A stretch of 64,000 nucleotides of DNA from Klebsiella oxytoca NBRC 105695 (GTDB taxonomy: Bacteria > Pseudomonadota > Gammaproteobacteria > Enterobacterales > Enterobacteriaceae). Shown here piece after piece: positions 1-11,893 of the stretch. The notes beneath the pieces were generated by a model. It did not search any database and had not been told where the DNA came from. It saw only the letters and a program-made list of their open reading frames with translations. The position numbers were made by a program, and so were the translations under genes. The stretch is taken from positions 1-64,000 of the forward strand of contig NZ_BCZK01000019.1 in assembly GCF_001598695.1 (NCBI RefSeq). Direction: 5' to 3'. Position 1 is the stretch's first letter. Every line of letters starts with the position of its first letter.

Positions 1-37
1 TTCGCTCAACTTTCCATCACCGGGGTGATTTAACGCG

Positions 38-577
38 CTATTTGCTGGTCATTTGCGCAATTTCCCGTGCAAATCTGCCTACCTGCTGCCAGTCGGTATA
101 GACCACTTCTTTACTGACATCGGTCTCGCCGCCGGTCATCTTCATAATAAGACGAATCATAAAGCGATCGTACCAGCGATAGCGTGGATAGCGGAGCGCA
201 CCGGCAAACACCGCGCAATGCTGGGGCTGCCAGGGCGAGTTGAGCAGAAACTTGCGCGTGTAGCTATTAGTTTGCGGCGTTCGTTTTTCTGGCTTACGCG
301 CCACGAGGTTGACCGAGAAAAAAGCCCCCGGCAGCGCCTGTAGCGATTGAAGATGCGTTTTTACAAACCGTTCCAGCGCTGGATGAAAATGACCGTAGCG
401 GATTGATGCGCCTATCACAACGCGATCGTATAAAGGCCACTCCACCTCGTTAGTGCGGTTGAGATCAACCGTGTCCGAATCGATCCCCTGCTCTTTTAAT
501 TCAGAGGCCAAAAACGAGGCGATCTCGCGCGTCTGTCCGTCGCGGGTGGAAAAGAGAATCAAAGTTTTCACAGGCAC
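38..577 (-). CDS. hemG: Menaquinone-dependent protoporphyrinogen IX dehydrogenase HemG
   Basis: Oxidises protoporphyrinogen IX to protoporphyrin IX in heme synthesis, passing electrons to the quinone pool at the inner membrane face. The 179-residue protein is a long-chain flavodoxin: the FMN phosphate-binding loop STRDGQT is at residues 10-16 and a second conserved piece, [13 protein letters not shown], follows near residue 54. Length is close to the E. coli protein (181). It lies 5 bp behind trkH on the same strand, as in the E. coli yigZ-trkH-hemG group, so it is probably co-transcribed. In E. coli an rRNA operon follows; only 37 bp remain here, so that cannot be checked. Confidence 0.95.
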   Translation of the reverse strand: MPVKTLILFSTRDGQTREIASFLASELKEQGIDSDTVDLNRTNEVEWPLYDRVVIGASIRYGHFHPALERFVKTHLQSLQALPGAFFSVNLVARKPEKRTPQTNSYTRKFLLNSPWQPQHCAVFAGALRYPRYRWYDRFMIRLIMKMTGGETDVSKEVVYTDWQQVGRFAREIAQMTSK

Positions 578-582
578 TCCTG

Positions 583-2034
583 TTATTCGCGCCAGAAAGT
601 CGGAGTAAATAGCACCAGTAAGGTGAACACTTCCAGACGACCAAACAGCATATTAGCAATCAAGATCCATTTCGCGACAGGGTTCATCGTGGCGAAGTTA
701 TCCGCCACTACGCCCAGTCCCGGTCCAAGGTTGTTCAGCGTGGCGACGACTGAAGCAAAGGCCGAGAAATCATCCACGCCGGTAGCAATTATCGCCAGCA
801 TACTGATGATAAACACCAGCGCATACGCGGAGAAGAATCCCCAGACGGCTTCGAGGATACGCTCCGGCAGTGCACGGTTTCCCAGTTTAATACTGTAGAC
901 CGCATTAGGGTGTACCAGACGTTTAAGCTCGCGGTTGCCTTGCTTAAAAAGCAGCAGGATACGAATAACCTTTAGTCCACCGCCGGTGGACCCGGCGCAG
1001 CCGCCGATGAAAGCCGAACAGAGGAGGAGCACCGGCAAAAATAGCGGCCAGCGCGCAATACTGTCGGTCGTGAAGCCCGCCGTTGTCGCCATCGACACCA
1101 CCTGGAAAAACGCCTGGTTGACCGTCATTAACGCCGAGCTATAGACGTCATGCAGCCACAGTACAAGGGTGCATACCACCACCAGCGTAAACTGCACGCC
1201 GATAAACATACGGAATTCAGGGTCTCGCCAGTACACTTTCAGGCTGCGCCCGCTCAGTAATGAAAAGTGCAGGCCGTAGTTACAGCCAGAAATCAGCAGG
1301 AAAACCGCAATAATGGAGTTAATTGTTGGGCTATTAAAGTAACCCACGCTGGCATCATGGGTGGAGAACCCGCCAATCGCGATAGTAGAGAAGCTATGGC
1401 CGATGGCGTCAAATGCCGGCATCCCGGCAAACCACAGCGCCAGCGCGCAGGCCACCGTCAGCAGGACATAAATAAGCCACAGCGTTTTTGCCGTCTCTGC
1501 AATCCGCGGCCGCATTTTGTTATCTTTCAGCGGTCCGGGCATTTCGGCCCGATACAGCTGCATCCCCCCGACGCCCAGTATCGGCAGTATCGCTACCGCC
1601 AGAACGATGATCCCCATCCCGCCAAACCACTGCAGCATCTGCCGGTAGAAAAGAATAGCATGGGGTAACGAATCGAGCCCCACCAGCGTGGTTGCCCCCG
1701 TCGTTGTCAGACCGGAGAAAGATTCAAAGAATGCATCCGTCACCGTCAGGTTCGGCTGCTCCGCAAAGATAAACGGCAATGCCCCCACGCTACCCAGCAC
1801 GGTCCAGAAGAGAACCACAATCAGAAATCCTTCCCGGGATTTCAGTTCTCCCTTCTCACGACGATTAGGCCACCACAGCAGCGAACCGATGGCCAGGGCA
1901 ACGAAAAAGGTCTGGGTAAACGCTCGCCCCGCACCATCGCGATATATCAGAGCTATTAATCCCGGAAGGATCATCGTCCCCGAAAACAAAATGACCAACA
2001 GTCCAACGATTCGGGTTATCGCGCGAAAATGCAT
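583..2034 (-). CDS. trkH: Trk potassium uptake protein TrkH
   Basis: Potassium-translocating subunit of the Trk system in the inner membrane, working with the cytoplasmic NAD-binding regulator TrkA. The 483 residues show the four pore repeats of the family, each with a selectivity-filter segment: TTTGAT (110-115), IAIGGFS (218-224), TTAGFT (317-322) and NLGPGLG (435-441). The glycine-rich gating loop [10 protein letters not shown] is at 344-353. Length equals the E. coli protein. It sits between yigZ (41 bp upstream) and hemG (5 bp downstream), all on the minus strand. Confidence 0.96.
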   Translation of the reverse strand: MHFRAITRIVGLLVILFSGTMILPGLIALIYRDGAGRAFTQTFFVALAIGSLLWWPNRREKGELKSREGFLIVVLFWTVLGSVGALPFIFAEQPNLTVTDAFFESFSGLTTTGATTLVGLDSLPHAILFYRQMLQWFGGMGIIVLAVAILPILGVGGMQLYRAEMPGPLKDNKMRPRIAETAKTLWLIYVLLTVACALALWFAGMPAFDAIGHSFSTIAIGGFSTHDASVGYFNSPTINSIIAVFLLISGCNYGLHFSLLSGRSLKVYWRDPEFRMFIGVQFTLVVVCTLVLWLHDVYSSALMTVNQAFFQVVSMATTAGFTTDSIARWPLFLPVLLLCSAFIGGCAGSTGGGLKVIRILLLFKQGNRELKRLVHPNAVYSIKLGNRALPERILEAVWGFFSAYALVFIISMLAIIATGVDDFSAFASVVATLNNLGPGLGVVADNFATMNPVAKWILIANMLFGRLEVFTLLVLFTPTFWRE

Positions 2035-2075
2035 CTCTGGCGCTTCCTTTGATATGCAAAAAAATCAGGTGGGGA

Positions 2076-2690
2076 TTATTCGTCAATCTTCAGTAATTGC
2101 AACGAACCGCGACTAAAATCAGCCAGCTTTGCTGAAAATAGCGCCACTTCAGCCTGGGGAAGCGCCACGCGCAGCTGAACAGACGCCTGATATTCGCTTT
2201 CGACAATTTTTCCTGAGAACTGAGCCAACAGCGTTTCAATCCCGGCCAACTGCCCGTATTCACACTGCAAAGTATATGCGGTGAGCGGCGTCTTGCGCTG
2301 TGTTGTGAGCTGCGCTAGCGCCTGATGTACACCGCCGCCATACGCTTTCACCAGGCCGCCGGTGCCCAGCAGAATACCACCGTAGTAGCGCACGACGACA
2401 GCGGTTATCTCGCCGACGCCGCTGCCCATCAGCTGCGCCAGCATTGGTTTCCCCGCCGTTCCCGCCGGTTCGCCATCGTCGGAAAAACCCAGCTGCTGAG
2501 AATCATTTGGCGGCCCTGCAACCCACGCTACGCAGTGATGACGCGCATCCGGGTGATCCGCCCTGACTGACTCGACAAACGCCTTTGCCGCCGCTACGCC
2601 ATCGGTATGGGCCAACAGCGTAATAAAGCGGCTCTTTTTGATCTCTTCAACGACGGTGACCGGCTCGGCCGGTATCAACCAGCTTTCCAT
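2076..2690 (-). CDS. yigZ: IMPACT/YigZ family protein
   Basis: A 204-residue protein of the IMPACT (UPF0029) family. The N-terminal IMPACT domain carries KKSRFIT near residue 18, the SDDGEPAGTAGKPML segment and VVRYYGGILLGTGGLVKAYGG-type sequence near residues 98-118; a smaller C-terminal DUF1949-type domain follows. The E. coli protein is structurally known but its cellular role is not settled; a link to translation or ribosome stress is suggested from eukaryotic IMPACT only. The start codon overlaps the pepQ stop by one base (TAATG), so translation is probably coupled. Confidence 0.92.
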   Translation of the reverse strand: MESWLIPAEPVTVVEEIKKSRFITLLAHTDGVAAAKAFVESVRADHPDARHHCVAWVAGPPNDSQQLGFSDDGEPAGTAGKPMLAQLMGSGVGEITAVVVRYYGGILLGTGGLVKAYGGGVHQALAQLTTQRKTPLTAYTLQCEYGQLAGIETLLAQFSGKIVESEYQASVQLRVALPQAEVALFSAKLADFSRGSLQLLKIDE

Positions 2691-4021
2691 TACGCCAGTT
2701 TCAGATCGCGCGTCATATTTTCGATGCTGTTTTCGTGGATCACGACGTTGTCTTCGATACGGATACCGCCAAAGGGTTTCAGCGCTTCAATTTTCTGCCA
2801 GTTAAAGTGTTTGCTGAACTGTCCTTCGCGCCACGGCGCCAGCAGCGATTCGATAAAGTAGATACCCGGCTCGATCGTCAACACCATGCGCGGCTGCAGA
2901 ACGCGCGTGCAGCGCAGGTAAGGATATTTTGCCGGCGCGGCCTGGTGGGTACCGGTATCATCCTGCATAAAACCAGCAACGTCATGAACCTGCAGACCTA
3001 AGGGGTGGCCAATACCGTGCGGCATAAATGGTCCGGTCAGGTCATTTTCCACCATCGCTTCTTCGCTCATGTCTTTGACTATCTGATGTTTACGCAGCAG
3101 TTTGGCGATGCGCTGATGAAACTGGACATGATAATCCACGTAGCTCACGCCCGCCTTCATGGTGCTAATCAGCGCCAGCTGTTCATCATTAACGTCTTTA
3201 ATCAACTGAGCATAGTCATTATCGCCATGCGCCGCCCAGGTACGGGTCAGGTCGGCTGCATAGCCGTTGTATTCCGCGCCCGCATCCAGCAGGAAGCTAC
3301 GCATCTCTGCAGGCGCACGATGATCAAGCTTTGTGTAATGCAGTACGGAGGCATGCTCGTTCAGCGCCACAATATTGCTGTACGGCACATCAGTGTCGCG
3401 ATGGCCGGTCGCGGTCAGATAGGCCTGGTTGATATCAAACTCGCTCATCCCGGAGAGGAAAGCTTCATGAGCAGCCTGATGACCGTTAACCGCCGACTTC
3501 TGCGCTTCACGCATACAGGCCAGCTCATAGTCAGTTTTATAAGAGCGATAGTAGTGCAGATAATCGATCGCCCCTTTCGGGTTGATTTTATCCGCCGCAA
3601 TATCCAGCCCCAGCGCACGTTCCGGTACCGGTCCGATATAAGCGATATTGCCACGCGCGGCAGGCAGCTGGCTGCCGATACCATCCGCTTTCGGCAGGGC
3701 GATCACCTCCACCTCTTCGGTCCAGAATGACGTCGGCAACGGTTCTACGTTATGCCAGTAATCAACCGGCAGATAGAACCACAGCTTTGGTTTGTTGACG
3801 CCGTCCACCAGCAGCCAGCAGTTCGGAACCTGCGTAACCGGTACCCAGGCTTTGAACTGTGGGTTGACCTTAAATGGATACGGATGATCGTCAAGAAAGA
3901 CGTTGACCAGTTCACCTGAGTGAATCAACAGAGCATCCAGCTTAAAGCGGGCCAGAACATCGCGGGTGCGTTCTTGTAAGGTAACGATATGATTTTTATA
4001 GAGACCGGCCAGGGATTCCAT
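2690..4021 (-). CDS. pepQ: Xaa-Pro dipeptidase PepQ
   Basis: Cytoplasmic dimanganese enzyme that splits dipeptides with C-terminal proline. At 443 residues it matches the E. coli length. The pita-bread metallopeptidase domain in the C-terminal half shows the metal ligands: two aspartates in [17 protein letters not shown], the histidine of [13 protein letters not shown], and glutamates in TIEPGIYF and GGIRIEDN. It is divergent from fadB across a 191-bp gap that holds the FadR operator; yigZ follows with a one-base overlap. Confidence 0.96.
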   Translation of the reverse strand: MESLAGLYKNHIVTLQERTRDVLARFKLDALLIHSGELVNVFLDDHPYPFKVNPQFKAWVPVTQVPNCWLLVDGVNKPKLWFYLPVDYWHNVEPLPTSFWTEEVEVIALPKADGIGSQLPAARGNIAYIGPVPERALGLDIAADKINPKGAIDYLHYYRSYKTDYELACMREAQKSAVNGHQAAHEAFLSGMSEFDINQAYLTATGHRDTDVPYSNIVALNEHASVLHYTKLDHRAPAEMRSFLLDAGAEYNGYAADLTRTWAAHGDNDYAQLIKDVNDEQLALISTMKAGVSYVDYHVQFHQRIAKLLRKHQIVKDMSEEAMVENDLTGPFMPHGIGHPLGLQVHDVAGFMQDDTGTHQAAPAKYPYLRCTRVLQPRMVLTIEPGIYFIESLLAPWREGQFSKHFNWQKIEALKPFGGIRIEDNVVIHENSIENMTRDLKLA

Positions 4022-4169
4022 CTTTTATCCTTTGATTTTATTGGATCGTGAATCTTCGCATCTTAGCACATTGGCTCCAGACGGGGTGATCTCTAGCGGG
4101 TGTGATCCGACCAGCATTTATTTAAAGACTTATTTGCATTTTCTTAACATAAATTCCACACTCCGTTGC

Positions 4170-4186
4170 ATCTGGTACGACCAGAT
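4170..4186. promoter_or_regulatory. FadR operator upstream of fadBA
   Basis: The 17-bp sequence ATCTGGTACGACCAGAT is an inverted repeat (ATCTGGT/ACCAGAT) and, as I recall it, identical to the characterised E. coli fadB operator for the fatty-acid-responsive repressor FadR. It starts 43 bp before the fadB ATG. Repression lifted by long-chain acyl-CoA is the expected regulation. The rest of the 191-bp pepQ-fadB gap shows no other site I trust. Confidence 0.88.
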
Positions 4187-4212
4187 CATATTGCTGGATT
4201 CAGGAGACTGAC

Positions 4213-6402
4213 ATGCTCTACAAAGGCGACACCCTGTACCTCGACTGGCGGGAAGACGGCATTGCCGAACTGGTATTCGATGCCCCCGGCTCGGTCAATA
4301 AGCTTGATACCGCAACCGTAGCCAGCCTCGGTGAAGCGCTGGACGTGCTCGAAAAACAAAAAGATCTGCAAGGGCTACTGCTGCGCTCTGAGAAAGCAGC
4401 CTTTATCGTCGGTGCGGATATCACTGAATTTCTTTCCCTGTTCCTGGTTCCGCAAGAACAGTTAAGCCAGTGGCTGCATTTCGCCAATAGCGTATTTAAT
4501 CGCCTGGAAGATTTACCGGTTCCCACTATTTCCGCCGTCAACGGCTATGCGCTGGGCGGCGGCTGCGAATGCGTGCTGGCGACCGATTATCGCCTGGCGA
4601 CGCCGGATTTGCGCATTGGCCTGCCGGAAACGAAGCTGGGTATCATGCCGGGCTTTGGCGGCTCGGTGCGGATGCCGCGGATGCTTGGCGCGGACAGCGC
4701 GCTGGAAATCATTGCCGCAGGTAAAGACGTTGGCGCCGAACAGGCCTTAAAAATCGGCCTCGTCGATGGCGTGGTTAAACATGAAAAACTGCTCGATGGC
4801 GCGATAGCAATTCTGCGTCAGGCCATTAAAGGTGACCTGGACTGGAAGGCGAAGCGCCAGCCGAAGCTGGAGCCTCTTCACCTGAGTAAAATTGAAGCCG
4901 CGATGAGTTTTACCATCGCCAAAGGCATGGTGGCGCAAACCGCCGGGAAACACTACCCTGCGCCCATTACTGCCGTTAAAACCATTGAAGCCGCCGCCCG
5001 CTTTGGCCGCGAAGAAGCCTTGAATCTGGAAAACAAAAGTTTTGTCCCGCTGGCGCATACCCACGAGGCGCGGGCGCTGGTAGGTATCTTCCTTAACGAT
5101 CAGTATGTTAAAGCGAAAGCGAAGAAGCTGACTAAAGATACCGACACGCCAAAACACGCGGCCGTACTGGGCGCGGGGATTATGGGCGGCGGCATTGCAT
5201 ACCAATCGGCATGGAAAGGCGTGCCGGTAGTCATGAAAGATATCAACGACAAATCGCTGACGCTCGGCATGACCGAAGCGGCCAAATTGCTGAATAAACA
5301 GCTTGAGCGCGGCAAAATCGATGGTCTCAAAATGGCTGGCGTTATTTCCACTATTCAGCCAACCCTGGATTACGCCGGCTTTGAGCGCGTGGACGTCGTG
5401 GTCGAAGCCGTTGTTGAGAATCCGAAAGTGAAAAAAGCGGTGCTGGCGGAAACGGAAGACAAAGTCCGTCCGGATACCGTGCTGGCATCGAATACCTCCA
5501 CCATTCCCATCAGCGAGTTGGCCAGCGTACTGAAGCGCCCGGAAAACTTCTGCGGAATGCACTTCTTTAATCCGGTGCACCGGATGCCGCTGGTCGAGAT
5601 CATTCGCGGTGAAAAAAGCTCGGACGAAACCATTGCGAAAGTGGTCGCCTGGGCCAGCAAAATGGGTAAAACGCCAATTGTGGTCAACGACTGCCCCGGT
5701 TTCTTTGTTAACCGCGTGCTGTTCCCCTACTTCGCCGGTTTCAGCCAGCTGCTGCGCGACGGCGCAGACTTCCGCAAAGTCGACAAAGTGATGGAAAAGC
5801 AGTTTGGCTGGCCGATGGGCCCGGCCTATCTGCTGGACGTCGTTGGCATTGATACCGCGCATCACGCGCAGGCAGTCATGGCGGCGGGCTTCCCGCAGCG
5901 GATGCAAAAAGATTATCGCGATGCGATCGATGCGCTGTTCGACGCTAACCGTTTCGGCCAGAAAAATGGCCTCGGCTTCTGGCGCTACAAAGAAGACAGC
6001 AAAGGTAAGCCGAAGAAGGAAGAGGATGCCGCAGTCGATAGCCTGCTGGCGGAAGTCAGCCAGCCGAAGCGTGATTTCAGCGATGAAGAGATTATCGCCC
6101 GCATGATGATCCCGATGGTCAACGAAGTGGTGCGTTGTCTTGAAGAGGGCATTATCGCCAGCCCGGCGGAAGCCGATATGGCGCTGGTCTATGGTCTCGG
6201 CTTCCCTCCGTTCCACGGCGGCGCGTTCCGCTGGCTGGATACCCTCGGTAGCGCAAAATATCTCGATATGGCGCAGCAGTATCAGCATCTCGGTCCGCTG
6301 TATGACGTGCCGGAAGGATTGCGCAGCAAAGCGCGTCATAACGAACCGTACTATCCCCCGGTTGAGCCTGCCCGTGCGCCAGGCGAGCTGAAAACGGCTT
6401 AA
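4213..6402 (+). CDS. fadB: Fatty acid oxidation complex subunit alpha FadB
   Basis: Multifunctional subunit of the aerobic beta-oxidation complex: enoyl-CoA hydratase, 3-hydroxyacyl-CoA dehydrogenase, and epimerase/isomerase activities, assembled with FadA as a heterotetramer. The 729 residues match E. coli. The N-terminal crotonase domain (about 1-190) has the oxyanion and glutamate segments [10 protein letters not shown] and [15 protein letters not shown], with the two catalytic glutamates at 119 and 139 by E. coli numbering. The NAD-binding motif GAGIMGGG lies near residue 320 and the catalytic His450 in NPVHRMPLV. The ribosome site CAGGAG is 8 bp before the ATG. Operon with fadA, 9 bp downstream. 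Confidence 0.97.
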   Translation: MLYKGDTLYLDWREDGIAELVFDAPGSVNKLDTATVASLGEALDVLEKQKDLQGLLLRSEKAAFIVGADITEFLSLFLVPQEQLSQWLHFANSVFNRLEDLPVPTISAVNGYALGGGCECVLATDYRLATPDLRIGLPETKLGIMPGFGGSVRMPRMLGADSALEIIAAGKDVGAEQALKIGLVDGVVKHEKLLDGAIAILRQAIKGDLDWKAKRQPKLEPLHLSKIEAAMSFTIAKGMVAQTAGKHYPAPITAVKTIEAAARFGREEALNLENKSFVPLAHTHEARALVGIFLNDQYVKAKAKKLTKDTDTPKHAAVLGAGIMGGGIAYQSAWKGVPVVMKDINDKSLTLGMTEAAKLLNKQLERGKIDGLKMAGVISTIQPTLDYAGFERVDVVVEAVVENPKVKKAVLAETEDKVRPDTVLASNTSTIPISELASVLKRPENFCGMHFFNPVHRMPLVEIIRGEKSSDETIAKVVAWASKMGKTPIVVNDCPGFFVNRVLFPYFAGFSQLLRDGADFRKVDKVMEKQFGWPMGPAYLLDVVGIDTAHHAQAVMAAGFPQRMQKDYRDAIDALFDANRFGQKNGLGFWRYKEDSKGKPKKEEDAAVDSLLAEVSQPKRDFSDEEIIARMMIPMVNEVVRCLEEGIIASPAEADMALVYGLGFPPFHGGAFRWLDTLGSAKYLDMAQQYQHLGPLYDVPEGLRSKARHNEPYYPPVEPARAPGELKTA

Positions 6403-7575
<1,173 letters not shown>

Positions 7576-7589
7576 GCAAAGAGTTAATT

Positions 7590-7709
7590 CCCTGAATCAT
7601 TCGCGCGGCATCGCGGCGGCAACCGAGCAAATCCCCGGGAGCATAGATAACTCTGTGACCGGGGTGAGCGAGCGCAGCCAACAAAAAGGCAGCGTGAATG
7701 ATAACGGGG
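7590..7709. repeat. Palindromic intergenic repeat, copy A (behind fadA)
   Basis: About 120 bp with inverted ends: ATCATTCGCGC at the left and GCGTGAATGAT at the right pair at 10 of 11 positions. Internally the left arm has GGCGGCAACCGAGCAAATCC and the right arm GACCGGGGTGAGCGAGCGC followed by GCAGCCAAC. The same order of pieces appears near 28706-28829 and, on the minus strand, inside glmZ at 53385-53511. It resembles an imperfect palindrome I remember as frequent between genes in several enterobacteria, but I cannot assign a published name. It sits in the fadBA 3' untranslated region, before the terminator. Confidence 0.75.
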
Positions 7710-7731
7710 AGAAGGTTTAGTTGCCGTTCTT

Positions 7732-7756
7732 CCCGCCTGTCAGGGGCGGGTTTTTT
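7732..7756 (+). terminator. Intrinsic terminator of fadBA
   Basis: Stem CCCGCC/GGCGGG with a 7-base loop, followed directly by six T on the plus strand. It ends the fadBA transcript about 160 bp behind the fadA stop, after repeat copy A. Confidence 0.9.
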
Positions 7757-7817
7757 ATTTCCGCTATTCAGCTATTATCACCGGATACGTCACGTTGACT
7801 AAGGATAATAACGACTT

Positions 7818-8129
7818 ATGAAAACACTCCCTTTCATACTTCTGCTCACCGCATTCTCTGGCGCTGCTCTTGCCAGCGAACAGGATAACGCTCAGGCATG
7901 CCTCTCATGGGGAATCAATAAAATGGCGCAGAATCCGGAAAGCGAGCGGCTCAAGGACCTGACCATCACCAATATTAATACCGAACGCTATGATGAGAAG
8001 ATAGGCAGCCAGCATATCGCGACGCAGTTAGCCGCCACGCTGGAAAAAGAAGGGAACCCCGTAGGGAAAATGCTCTGTTTGCTGGAAAACGATCGACCGC
8101 TGTACGTTTACTTTAGCGATGCGCGCTAG
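7818..8129 (+). CDS. Small secreted protein of unknown function
   Basis: A 103-residue protein I do not recognise. It begins with a clear Sec signal peptide (KTLPFILLLTAFSGAALA) with a likely cut after Ala19, leaving about 84 mature residues for the periplasm. The mature part has exactly two cysteines, at 28 and 87, which could form a disulfide. It ends in the aromatic stretch PLYVYFSDAR. AAGGA lies about 12 bp before the ATG, a rather long spacing. It stands alone between the fadBA terminator and convergent fre, where E. coli has no gene that I know of. The signal peptide and ribosome site support a real gene; the function is unknown. Confidence 0.75.
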   Translation: MKTLPFILLLTAFSGAALASEQDNAQACLSWGINKMAQNPESERLKDLTITNINTERYDEKIGSQHIATQLAATLEKEGNPVGKMLCLLENDRPLYVYFSDAR

Positions 8130-8133
8130 AACA

Positions 8134-8157
8134 GCATCCGGACCAACGCCCGGATGC
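8134..8157. terminator. Hairpin between convergent genes
   Basis: Perfect 8-bp stem GCATCCGG/CCGGATGC with an 8-base loop, right behind the small secreted protein and 14 bp before the fre stop. There is no T run on either strand, so its strength as a terminator is uncertain. Confidence 0.5.
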
Positions 8158-8171
8158 CTTCACAGCGGCAA

Positions 8172-8873
8172 TCAGATAAAGGCAAACGCGTCGCCAAACA
8201 GACGCTCTTCGCGGGCGCCGCGCTCGTTGCAGAACAGATCGCGGGCAATTTTAGCCATCTCGAAGCGACCTGCAATATAGATATCATGATCGCCCAGCGT
8301 ACCGTAATCCTGCAGGACCGCGGTGAGTACGGTTCCGGTACGGCCACGCCACTCAGCGTCAGGCTGCTCAACCACGGGCTCGATGCGTAAGCCCGGATGC
8401 TGCACGCTTAATGCTTCCAGTTCCGCCAGATCATAGAGATGCTTCGCTTCGCGTCCGCCCCAATAGATAGCGATATCGCGGTTTGGATTGCGCGCCAGCG
8501 CGGTAAGCAAAATCGAACGCACGTAAGAGAAGCCCGTTCCCCCAGCGATTAAAATCAGCGGGCGTTCTTCATCATCGCGCAGCCAGGCTTCGCCATGCGG
8601 CAGATCGACCTCGATTTCACGCTCTTTCAGGATCCGATCCATCACTGCCATCGCATACAGATTAAGTTCAGATGCACCGATATGCAGTTCGATAAACTCC
8701 TGTTCCGACGGCGTAGAAGCCATGGAGAATGGGCGCTTATCGCGTTCGTCCATCACGACCATCAGATACTGACCAGCCCGGAAAGAAAACGCCGCTTCCG
8801 GCACTAATCGAACGCGATACACAGTATCGGTAATCGCCTCCACCGAGGTCACTTTACAGCTTAAGGTTGTCAT
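8172..8873 (-). CDS. fre: NAD(P)H-flavin reductase Fre
   Basis: Cytoplasmic enzyme that reduces free flavins with NAD(P)H; in E. coli the reduced flavin serves several partners, such as class I ribonucleotide reductase reactivation. The 233 residues equal the E. coli length. The flavin-binding segment RPFSMAS lies near residue 46 and the nicotinamide-binding segment [15 protein letters not shown] near 111; the C-terminal [13 protein letters not shown] is typical. It follows ubiD by 54 bp on the same strand. Since UbiD needs a prenylated reduced FMN made by UbiX, a flavin reductase next door is functionally sensible. Confidence 0.95.
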   Translation of the reverse strand: MTTLSCKVTSVEAITDTVYRVRLVPEAAFSFRAGQYLMVVMDERDKRPFSMASTPSEQEFIELHIGASELNLYAMAVMDRILKEREIEVDLPHGEAWLRDDEERPLILIAGGTGFSYVRSILLTALARNPNRDIAIYWGGREAKHLYDLAELEALSVQHPGLRIEPVVEQPDAEWRGRTGTVLTAVLQDYGTLGDHDIYIAGRFEMAKIARDLFCNERGAREERLFGDAFAFI

Positions 8874-8927
8874 GCGTCCCCTCTGTCGGGTCTATTGTGC
8901 AAAACAGCGGCGTAGCCCCGCTTACTG

Positions 8928-10397
8928 TTATTTGAAGATGGCCAGTTCATCCCAGATGGCGTCAACGCGCGCCGTCACCTCAGGATCTTTCTTAATCGGA
9001 CGACCCCACTCGCGCTGGGTCTCACCGGGCCATTTATTTGTGGCATCCAGCCCCATTTTTGAACCCAAACCGGAAACCGGTGAGGCAAAATCCAGATAAT
9101 CAATTGGCGTATTTTCTACCATTACCGTATCACGCGCCGGGTCCATACGGGTAGTAATCGCCCAAATCACATCATTCCAGTCACGCGCGTTGACATCATC
9201 ATCGCAGACGATAACAAACTTGGTATACATGAACTGACGGAGGAAGGACCAGACTCCCATCATGACGCGTTTCGCGTGACCGGCGTACTGCTTCTTCATC
9301 GTGACCACCGCCAGGCGATAGGAGCAGCCTTCAGGTGGTAAATAGAAATCCACAATCTCAGGAAACTGCTTTTGCAGAATAGGGACGAAGACTTCGTTCA
9401 GCGCAACGCCCAGTACCGCGGGTTCGTCCGGCGGACGTCCGGTGTAGGTCGAATGGTAGATAGCGTCTTCACGCTGAGTAATATGGGTAACGGTAAAGAC
9501 CGGGAAATTATCCACTTCATTGTAGTAGCCCGTATGATCGCCATACGGCCCTTCCGGCGCCATTTCACCGACTTCAATATACCCTTCCAGCACAATCTCT
9601 GCGCTGGCGGGCACCTCCAGATCGTTAGAGATGCACTTCACGACTTCGGTTTTCGTACCGCGCAGCAGCCCGGCAAATGCATACTCGGAGAGGGTGTCGG
9701 GAACCGGAGTCACCGCCCCGAGAATGGTTGCCGGATCGGCACCCAGCGCAACGGAGACCGGGAAACGCTCGCCAGGGCGCGCTGCGCACCACTCCTGGAA
9801 ATCCAGCGCGCCGCCGCGATGCGATAGCCAGCGCATAATCAGCTTGTTCTTGCCAATCAGCTGCTGGCGATAAATGCCCAGATTTTGCCGCTCTTTATGC
9901 GGGCCGCGCGTCACCGTCAGGCCCCAGGTGATCAGCGGTGCGGCATCTTCCGGCCAGCAGGTCATGATCGGGATGCGGCCCAGATCGACATCATCGCCCT
10001 GAATAATTTTTTGCTGGCATGGCGCCCCGCGCAGACGCTTAGTCGGCATATTCAGCACCTGCTTGAACTGCGGCAGCTTATCAAACAGATCGCGGAAACC
10101 TTTTGGTGGTTCCGGCTCTTTCAGGAATGCCAGGAGCTTACCCACTTCGCGCAGAGAACTGACATCCTCCTGCCCCATCCCCAGCGCAACTCGCCGCGGC
10201 GTGCCGAAAAGATTACACAACACCGGCATCGCGTAGCCTTTAGGATTTTCAAATAGCAGGGCCGGACCGCCAGCACGCAAGGTGCGATCGGCAATTTCGG
10301 TAATTTCCAGATGAGGATCGACCGGCAGGGAAATCCGTTTCAATTCCCCCTGCTGCTCCAGTAATGTCAGAAATTCGCGTAGATCGTGGTATTTCAT
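8928..10397 (-). CDS. ubiD: 4-hydroxy-3-polyprenylbenzoate decarboxylase UbiD
   Basis: Decarboxylates 4-hydroxy-3-octaprenylbenzoate in ubiquinone synthesis, using prenylated FMN and a divalent metal. The 489-residue protein has the family's landmarks: [19 protein letters not shown] near the N-terminus, the metal/cofactor region [19 protein letters not shown], and the catalytic Glu-Arg-Glu region within [20 protein letters not shown]. It is divergent from rfaH across about 175 bp, in which I see no site I can name. Confidence 0.95.
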   Translation of the reverse strand: MKYHDLREFLTLLEQQGELKRISLPVDPHLEITEIADRTLRAGGPALLFENPKGYAMPVLCNLFGTPRRVALGMGQEDVSSLREVGKLLAFLKEPEPPKGFRDLFDKLPQFKQVLNMPTKRLRGAPCQQKIIQGDDVDLGRIPIMTCWPEDAAPLITWGLTVTRGPHKERQNLGIYRQQLIGKNKLIMRWLSHRGGALDFQEWCAARPGERFPVSVALGADPATILGAVTPVPDTLSEYAFAGLLRGTKTEVVKCISNDLEVPASAEIVLEGYIEVGEMAPEGPYGDHTGYYNEVDNFPVFTVTHITQREDAIYHSTYTGRPPDEPAVLGVALNEVFVPILQKQFPEIVDFYLPPEGCSYRLAVVTMKKQYAGHAKRVMMGVWSFLRQFMYTKFVIVCDDDVNARDWNDVIWAITTRMDPARDTVMVENTPIDYLDFASPVSGLGSKMGLDATNKWPGETQREWGRPIKKDPEVTARVDAIWDELAIFK

Positions 10398-10573
10398 GGA
10401 GTTGTTATTGACCTCTATACAGGCGGCTGATTATACGGCGTTCGCCGGAGCTATGCTGTATTTTTGTTAAATTAGCGTGAAAGAACGCTGAAATTTAGCT
10501 TTCAACTGCAATGATTTCGCGATCGCCCCGGCCTTTTGTTATGCTTGCTGCTAGTAGAGTGGAAAGAGTTATT

Positions 10574-11062
10574 ATGCAAGCCTGGTATTTACTTTATTGC
10601 AAACGTGGGCAGCTTGAGCGCGCCCAGGAACATCTCGAGCGGCAGGCCGTCAATTGCCTGATGCCAACGATCGAACTGGAAAAAATCGTCCGCGGTAAAC
10701 GCACGACGGTCAGCGAACCCCTGTTCCCAAACTATCTGTTTATCGAGTTTGACCCGGAAGTGATTCATACCACCACCATCAGCGCAACGCGCGGCGTGAA
10801 CAGCTTTGTGCGTTTCGGCGCGCTGCCCGCGATCGTGCCGTCTGCGGTTATTCATCAGCTCTCCATCTACAAACCGGAAGGTATTACCGACCCGGAAACG
10901 CCGCATGAAGGCGACAGCGTGCTGATCACCGATGGCGCCTTTGAGGGTCTCCAGGCTATCTTTACCGAACCGGATGGCGAAGCCCGCTCTATGCTGCTGC
11001 TGAATCTGCTTAACAAGCAGGTATTACAAAGCGTCAAAAATACTGACTTTTATAAAATCTGA
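10574..11062 (+). CDS. rfaH: Transcription antiterminator RfaH
   Basis: NusG-like factor recruited to RNA polymerase at ops sites in long operons for LPS core, capsule, F pilus and similar products; it suppresses pausing and Rho termination and recruits ribosomes. I chose the ATG at 10574 ([13 protein letters not shown]), giving 162 residues as in E. coli; the frame is open 21 codons further upstream but without support. The N-terminal NGN domain spans about 1-100 and the C-terminal KOW region, known to switch fold, about 110-162 ([18 protein letters not shown]). Its stop is 6 bp from the convergent tatD stop. Confidence 0.95.
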   Translation: MQAWYLLYCKRGQLERAQEHLERQAVNCLMPTIELEKIVRGKRTTVSEPLFPNYLFIEFDPEVIHTTTISATRGVNSFVRFGALPAIVPSAVIHQLSIYKPEGITDPETPHEGDSVLITDGAFEGLQAIFTEPDGEARSMLLLNLLNKQVLQSVKNTDFYKI

Positions 11063-11068
11063 CGGCGT

Positions 11069-11851
11069 CTAAAAACGCACGCCAAAGAGCCTTCTGACGT
11101 TAGCATCGGTAATCTCTTCCAGCCACGGCGCTTCTTCTCCGCGCCACTCCGCGATACGAGACAGAATATGCGGCAGATATGCAGGCTCATTGCGGCGGGA
11201 AGCGGGTTTTGGCTGCATATCCCGCGGCAGCAGATACGGCGCATCGGTCTCAATCAGCAGGCGATCGGCCGGGATATCGGCCAGGAGAGCCCGCAGCTCC
11301 AGCCCCCGACGCTCATCGCATACCCAGCCGGTAATGCCAATAAATAATCCCAGCTCCACGCATTCGCGCATCTCTTCGCGGCTACCGGTAAAGCAATGCA
11401 CCACGGCCCCCGGAAGCTTATCAAGCCACGGGGTTAGCAGGGCCAGGAAACGGTCGTGCGCATCGCGGCAGTGCAAAAATACCGGCATCGACAGTTCCGC
11501 AGCGAGCGCCAGCTGGGCGCTAAACGCCGCCTCTTGCTCCTGAGGCGTTGAAAAGTTGCGGTTGAAATCCAGCCCGCATTCGCCAATCGCAACGACCTCT
11601 GGCTCGCGGGCCAGCTCGTAGACCGCTGCCGCGGCCGATTCCGTCCAGCTGCGGCTGTCGTGGGGATGAACACCGGCCGTTGACCAGCATCCGGAATAAC
11701 CATGCGCCAGCTGCTGCGCCTGCGCGCTTTCATGAAGGTTGGTCCCCGTCAACAGCATTCCTGTGACTCCCGCCGCCCGGGCTCGGGCAATAACCTCGTC
11801 CCGATCGCGGGAAAACTGCGAGCTGGTCAGATTCACGCCGATATCAAACAT
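11069..11851 (-). CDS. tatD: TatD family metal-dependent DNase
   Basis: Cytoplasmic metal-dependent 3'-5' exonuclease; despite its name it is not required for Tat export. Start chosen at the third in-frame ATG ([13 protein letters not shown]) because GGGAG sits 5 bp before it; this gives 260 residues as in E. coli. TIM-barrel metal ligands appear in [27 protein letters not shown] and [10 protein letters not shown]. It follows tatC on the same strand but a 10-bp GC hairpin lies between them. Confidence 0.94.
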   Translation of the reverse strand: MFDIGVNLTSSQFSRDRDEVIARARAAGVTGMLLTGTNLHESAQAQQLAHGYSGCWSTAGVHPHDSRSWTESAAAAVYELAREPEVVAIGECGLDFNRNFSTPQEQEAAFSAQLALAAELSMPVFLHCRDAHDRFLALLTPWLDKLPGAVVHCFTGSREEMRECVELGLFIGITGWVCDERRGLELRALLADIPADRLLIETDAPYLLPRDMQPKPASRRNEPAYLPHILSRIAEWRGEEAPWLEEITDANVRRLFGVRF

Positions 11852-11866
11852 CATCACTCCCATACG

Positions 11867-11890
11867 GCAACCGCCCTGACGGGCGGTTGC
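11867..11890. terminator. Strong hairpin between tatC and tatD
   Basis: Perfect 10-bp stem GCAACCGCCC/GGGCGGTTGC with a 4-base loop, just behind the tatC stop and ending 15 bp before the tatD start. No T run follows on the minus strand, so partial termination or protection of the tatABC 3' end are both possible; either would set tatD expression below tatABC. Confidence 0.6.
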
Positions 11891-11893
11891 GCT

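Noticed and set aside
14-27. Short palindrome ATCACCGGGGTGAT behind hemG as terminator
   Set aside because: The loop would be only two bases and no T run follows on the hemG strand; too little sequence is available.
4114-4129. TGTGATCCGACCAGCA upstream of fadB as a CRP site
   Set aside because: Only the left half-site matches the CRP consensus; the right half does not.
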